Source: Wurfbainia villosa (lineage: Eukaryota > Streptophyta > Magnoliopsida > Zingiberales > Zingiberaceae). Taken from it: a stretch of 64,000 bases of DNA. Positions 59,592-64,000 of this stretch are shown one piece after another. The first letter of the stretch is position 1, and each line of letters opens with the position of its first letter. A model generated the notes under the pieces. That model was not told where the DNA came from. It worked only from the letters and a program-made list of their open reading frames with translations, and did not search any database. Made by a program: the position numbers and the translations under genes. The DNA is taken from assembly GCA_025175895.1 (NCBI GenBank), contig CM046003.1, positions 47,052,335-47,116,334 of the forward strand, given 5' to 3'.

Positions 59592-60506
59592 TGTTGGAAT
59601 GTATACTGAAAGCCTAGCTCTTTTGTATGAACATTTTTATTTTGAAATAAGAATCACATGATCATTGTTTGCACTTTATATTTATTATATGCGTACATAT
59701 TATCTAATACTTTACATTGTAGATAACATGATGCTTGGTGTGGCACAGAAGATCATGTTATCAGTCCCTTGTAGAATATAAGTAGAGGCTCACAACCAAG
59801 ATGGTTTTGGACAAACCATTGGCATGGTTGTAGTGTAGCTTGGTATTGTTTTGTCTTGAACATAGAGTTACACTAGTACACTTAGGTGTATTGAGCAGGA
59901 CCGACATAGAGGTGATTCAATTTATTGCTGACTACATAATTGAATCGGACCTCGGATATTATGTTGTACATGCTCTTAATCCCGATATAATAACGGGCAC
60001 ATGTACTTAGTATTTATTTCTTTGATTTACCAAAGGGTGAGATTTATATGGATTAAATCAATATGCCCGGTAAGTTGGAAAATGATATTATTTACATGGT
60101 GTGCCGTTAATTATAGGAGGAAACCGTGTCCTACATATTAGGTTGATGATGTCCCCTTGAGGAGCTCATAAGGTTCATCATGTAAACCATGTAGGTTGAC
60201 TTAGTCAACATGATGATAAGGTTGAGTGGTACTACTTGAGGAGTTAGATGTTAATTGATTGATGGTCAGTAAATCAATTAATTGATGGACATTCGATATC
60301 TTAAACACGGGGAGATGGATGTACGAATAATGTATGGAGCCCATATTAATTTATGGGGGTTGGTGAGGTAATTCAATGATGATCCTCTAGTGGAATGGAA
60401 CATCATTGATGGATCAAGTTTGTGTGGTTCCGATACATTGGGTGACCAAGATCCAACTCCTCCTCATAGTCCCTATCGTAGCCTAATATAATCCTCATGA
60501 AGCCTA

Positions 60507-60880
60507 GATCCAATGATGGAAAACAAAACTCTAGATCCGACGGTGGAGATTAAATCTCTAGATCCGACGGTTGAGATTAAATCTCTAGATCCGACGGTTG
60601 AGATTAAATCCCTAGAACCGACGGTGGAGATTAAATCTCTAGATCTGACGGTTGAGATTAAATCTCTAGATTCGACGGTTGAGATTAAATTCCTAGAACC
60701 GACGGTGGAGATTAAATCTCTAGATCCGACGGTTGAGATTAAATCTCTAGATTCGATGGTTGAGATTAAATCCCTAGAACCGACGGTGGAGATTAAATCT
60801 CTAGATCCGACGGTTGAGATTAAATCTCTAGATCCGACGGTTGAGATTAAATCCCTAGAACCAACGGTGGAGATTAAAAC
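60507..60880 (+). repeat. 27-bp minisatellite in the K LTR, about 14 units
   Basis: Units alternate between GATCCGACGGTTGAG, GAACCGACGGTGGAG and GATTCGACGG variants, suggesting expansion of a higher-order block. Ends about 20 bp before the TATA box. Because 27 is a multiple of 3 it stays open on both strands, giving false protein repeats (TVEIKSLDP plus; DLISTVGSR minus). Confidence 0.95.
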
Positions 60881-60898
60881 AAGGCTTAAGCCTAACTC

Positions 60899-60906
60899 TA
60901 TAAAAG
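60899..60906 (+). promoter_or_regulatory. TATA box of the K LTR
   Basis: TATAAAAG, aligned with the TATA boxes of the A LTRs. Confidence 0.65.
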
Positions 60907-61747
60907 GGGGCTTAAGGTTGGGCGGCAAGAGGTTGGATGTTTTTGGAGATTAGGGTTTTGCCTTTCATTGGCTTGGGCGGCAAGAAACCCTAAGGAGATT
61001 AGGGTTTGGTTGGGCGGCTAGTGTTTGGAAGGTAAGGTGGGTGGCAACTATAGGAGAGGTGCTCTTCTTCTTCCTAAGGTGTTGCCGGCTCCTATCTCTT
61101 TTCCCTCTACCTTGGTCAGCGCTCAACCTATTCCTCTTCTCCTCTTCTTTTCCTCTTGGCCGGCGGCACAAAGGAGCTAGGGATTGTTCCCTTGTTCGGT
61201 TCCTTGGTTGGCCATCTTGTTCTCTCTTTTCTTGGGGCCGGCGGCATCAAGTCTTTATGGCTTGGTGGTTGGCTCAAGCAAGAAGGGAAGGAGAGTTCTT
61301 CTTTCTTTTGATTGAAGAAGATCTAGGAAGCTTCAACTTGTGGAGGATCTTCGCCCACACGAAGTCTACAAGGAGGTTAGGACATACGATAGAAGATCGA
61401 GAGGTATAAAAGTTTTACAAGTTTTATTATTGATCTTTGCATGTTCTTATTAATATGTTTGTATGTGTTGATTATACATGTCTACATCCATATGTATTTG
61501 TATAATCATGGACCCCAAAGATAAACACAAAAACCGGCGATCCGTCCGTCGTCTCTTCCGCGGCTAATCGACTAGAAGAGTTTGGTTGCTTGGGCAGCTA
61601 GTTTGTTCAAGCGATCACTCAAGTCGTTAGCACGACGACAAAATGGTTGATCTTAGGAAACTCATCCCATCCGGATTAGTTTTCATTAGTGAAAATTTTA
61701 ATCCGGAGACATGGGAGCCAACGAGCCTCCGAGCAATGCCATCAGAA

Positions 61748-61760
61748 TGGTATCAGAGCC
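61748..61760 (+). other. Primer-binding site of K
   Basis: TGGTATCAGAGCC, perfect match, four bases after the LTR end. Confidence 0.92.
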
Positions 61761-62810
61761 ACGGTTTCCAGTTTTGTGTGTTTTGGATTCGGTTACTTTC
61801 ACGCACTTATCATATATTGTGTATGCCAGATGATAGTAGGATGTGCGTAGGATAACTTTTTGGTTGCAGGCATAAGATCCAACTATTATGGCTATATATG
61901 TGTGTATGTGATTGCATGTGTGTGTGATTGTATATTATTTGAATCCTCGGGGTTGACGAGGCTAAATTAGTATTTAATTTTTGTAATTAAATACGGCATT
62001 GTTTAGCCACTCATTTTAGTTTACTTTCGATCTAGATTATTTGTACACTCCTTCGTGGAGTATAGGATCGATGGATGTAAATTAAAATAGTTTATCTTGG
62101 CTCGGATCTCTTTGGTGACTTGCGCACGGGAAAAGGTGGAGCAGACAAGGTGGCGACACGACGGGACGCATATTGGAGAACAATGCCATAATAGTTGGGA
62201 AAATTCTGTTTTTTCCATATTTATTGCTGATTTGTTTTATATGCATGTTGTGTGTGCTTGAAAATTCCTCACTGTCAATTTACTAAGTGGGAGAGGGACA
62301 TTTTAATTAATTCCCGCGGCCTCCATTACAATTTGACGTGTGATGCAATAAACTTGTGCATCGACTCTGAGTGCCTTCCTCCCCATCAGATGAGTTTGTT
62401 TGCGGATCACTAGGTCAAATAATGGTTATAGGATATTATTTAGGAGCGTGTGTACTTCCCCATTGGTAAGGCACATAATCCGAGATAATTCCCTTAGTAT
62501 CGTGTAATGGTGCACACTTAGATGCAAATAAAAAGTATCCTCCCCATCGGAGTCACTGCTTTTATTTGTAGGGCCAAAGAGGAACCAACTATTAATTTTA
62601 TTTGTCAAAAAGTAAGGTTGACAAGATAATAAAATTAAAGGGTTAAACCTCCTCTTACAAATGTAGAATTCGTATACGCCCACACTATCGTGGCATGCGA
62701 TATTCTCGGTGTTTTGAGGTGTTGGTTGATTTTGAAATTTTATTGTTTGAGGAATCAATAATTTTTTGAAATCTAAAGTAATGATCTATGTGATTCTTAG
62801 GATTTTCAAA
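61761..62810 (+). other. Untranslated leader of K
   Basis: Collinear with 16391-17436 of A; no coding frame. Confidence 0.7.
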
Positions 62811-63990
62811 ATGACTTTCACTCCACTTACTGTAATACTAAAGGAAAATAAGTTTACTGTACCCAAATTATGTTGATTGGAAAAGAATCTAGATATTGTC
62901 TTAACTACTGAGGAGTACAAATATGTACTCTTCGAAGAGTGTCCTCAAGCCATGGTTTCTCAAAAAGGTTTCTACTTCTAAGCCGAAAGGCAAGAAGAAG
63001 GAGAAACAAGGTGGAGCAAAGGTGGTGGGAGGATCTCAGGGAGGAGTGAAGAAGTCGAAAGGCAAGTACTTCACTTACAAGCAGGATGGACATTGGAAGA
63101 AGGACTGTCCCAATCCAGAGAAGAACAAAGATATATCCTTTGGACTAGTCGTTGAAACATGATTAGCGGTGTTATCTACCGGCACCTGGTGTGTAGATAC
63201 GGGAGCCACTAATCATGTCTGCAATACTTTGCAAGGGTTCCAGAAAACCCGACGACTAGCTGAGGGAGAGATTACCGTCTTCATGGGCAATGCTTCAAAG
63301 GTGGCGGCTATTACAGTGGGAGACGTTTATTTATCTTTTGATAGGAATAAAGTTTTGGTTTTGAGAAATTGTCTTTATGTACCTACTTTTAGAAAGAATC
63401 TAATTTCAGTTTCTAAATTGTTTCTGGATGGATATTCTGTTTCTTTTAATGACAAAGTTGTTATAAAAAGGAATAGGGAGATTATCTATTCTGGTACATT
63501 GGTTGGCAATTTGTACACTCTTGAACCGAAAACTCCCACGATGCATATAGAAGTGAATAACTCATCTTCTAAGTCTAATAAGAGAAAAGAACCTTCGAAA
63601 ATGAACAAGACATATCTTTGGCACCTAAGACTTGGTCATATTAACCTGAGTAGAATTCAAAGGTTGATAGCTGATGGACCCTTGGGTTTATTAGTGGTGG
63701 AAGATCTCCCAACCTGCGAGTCTTGCTTGGAAGGTAAGATGACCAAGAGGCCTTTTAAGGCTAAGGGGTATAGAGCCAAAGATGTATTGGAATTGGTTCA
63801 TTCTGATTTGTGCGGTCCTATGTCTATCCAGGCTAGAGGTGGCTTTGAATACTTTGTCTCTTTTATAGACGATTATTCAAGGTATGGATACATTTACTTG
63901 ATGCGCCGCAAGTCTGAATGCTTTGACAGGTTCAAAGAATTCAAGGCTGATGTGGAGAACCGTCAAGGTAAAAGTATCAAAACACTATGA
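62811..63990 (+). pseudogene. gag-pol: Gag-protease-integrase remnant of K
   Basis: ATG at 62811 matches the start of A gag. A one-base insertion near 62870 shifts the frame, and a compensating loss follows shortly. About 475 bp of gag (A positions roughly 17571-18043) are missing at about 62946. The zinc knuckle has Tyr in place of its first two Cys (63067, 63076). TGA at 63160-63162 precedes a clean 273-codon stretch with protease DTGA (63196), the pre-integrase motif YLWHLRLGH, CESCLEGK and the first integrase region (LVHSDLCGP, SFIDDYSRYGY). A TGA at 63988-63990, where A has CGA, ends it just before the second integrase Asp. Confidence 0.93.
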
Positions 63991-64000
63991 TCTGATCATG

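Larger units (their letters stand above)
59592..61744 (+). repeat. 5' LTR of K
   Basis: 2,153 bp, TGTTGGAATGTATACTG...GCCATCA. TATA box TATAAAAG at 60899-60906. Longer than the A LTR mainly because of the minisatellite. Confidence 0.92.
59592..64000 (+). mobile_element. Ty1/copia element K (family A), runs off the window
   Basis: 5' LTR 59592-61744, primer site 61748-61760, leader, damaged gag, protease and the start of integrase. Collinear with A but independent: its LTR has an expanded minisatellite and its gag a large deletion. Confidence 0.93.

Noticed and set aside
60513..60953. Open frames with nine-residue repeats (TVEIKSLDP on plus, DLISTVGSR on minus) as a repeat protein
   Set aside because: They are translations of the 27-bp LTR minisatellite. 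The unit is a multiple of three and lacks stops on both strands, and it lies in U3 upstream of the TATA box.

Overview
The window is plant nuclear DNA made almost wholly of LTR retrotransposons. This rests on Ty1/copia and Sirevirus-like gag and pol sequences, primer-binding sites matching initiator tRNA-Met (TGGTATCAGAGCC type), TG...CA long terminal repeats and 5-bp target-site duplications (TSDs). It suggests a large-genome angiosperm; I cannot name the species. No tRNA, rRNA, CRISPR, prokaryotic operon or complete ordinary plant gene was recognised.

Labels. A = copia with gag-pol and a 27-bp minisatellite in its LTR: A' at 772-4703 (-), A at 14582-25092 (+), K from 59592 to the edge (+). 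B = gag-only elements with palindrome-rich LTRs: B1 4704-10210 (+), B2 14425-39274 (-), B3 28591-37447 (-), J 49174-54684 (-). C = a second gag-only family with two zinc knuckles: C1 1-771 plus 10211-12149; C2 12150-12869 plus 43055-45091; C3 55965-59591. G = small gypsy-like element 12870-43054. Solo LTRs: F 14322-42419, D 32164-35525, E 22868-24698. H and I are single LTRs.

The centre is a nested stack resolved by TSDs: C2 contains G (TSD AAAAA), G contains F (AAGTC), F contains B2 (CACAT). B2 contains A in its 3' LTR (GATGC) and B3 in its gag (ATGAT). A contains E (AGATC, one copy mutated). B3 contains D (TTCTA). The left flank holds C1, interrupted by A' and B1, with a deletion at 10210. 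The right flank holds LTRs H and I, a gene-like fragment of unknown identity split by J, then C3 interrupted by K.

Only two long ORFs look intact: the gag of B1 (569 aa) and of J (577 aa). Neither element encodes protease, integrase or reverse transcriptase, so both would need enzymes from elsewhere. Element A keeps a gag-pol frame without frameshifts but with 11 in-frame stops, nearly all C-to-T or G-to-A changes. The oddest signal is a systematic difference between LTR copies of the B family: the palindrome CAGTCGACTG in one copy is repeatedly replaced by CGATCG-type sequence in the other, while the flanking bases stay almost identical.
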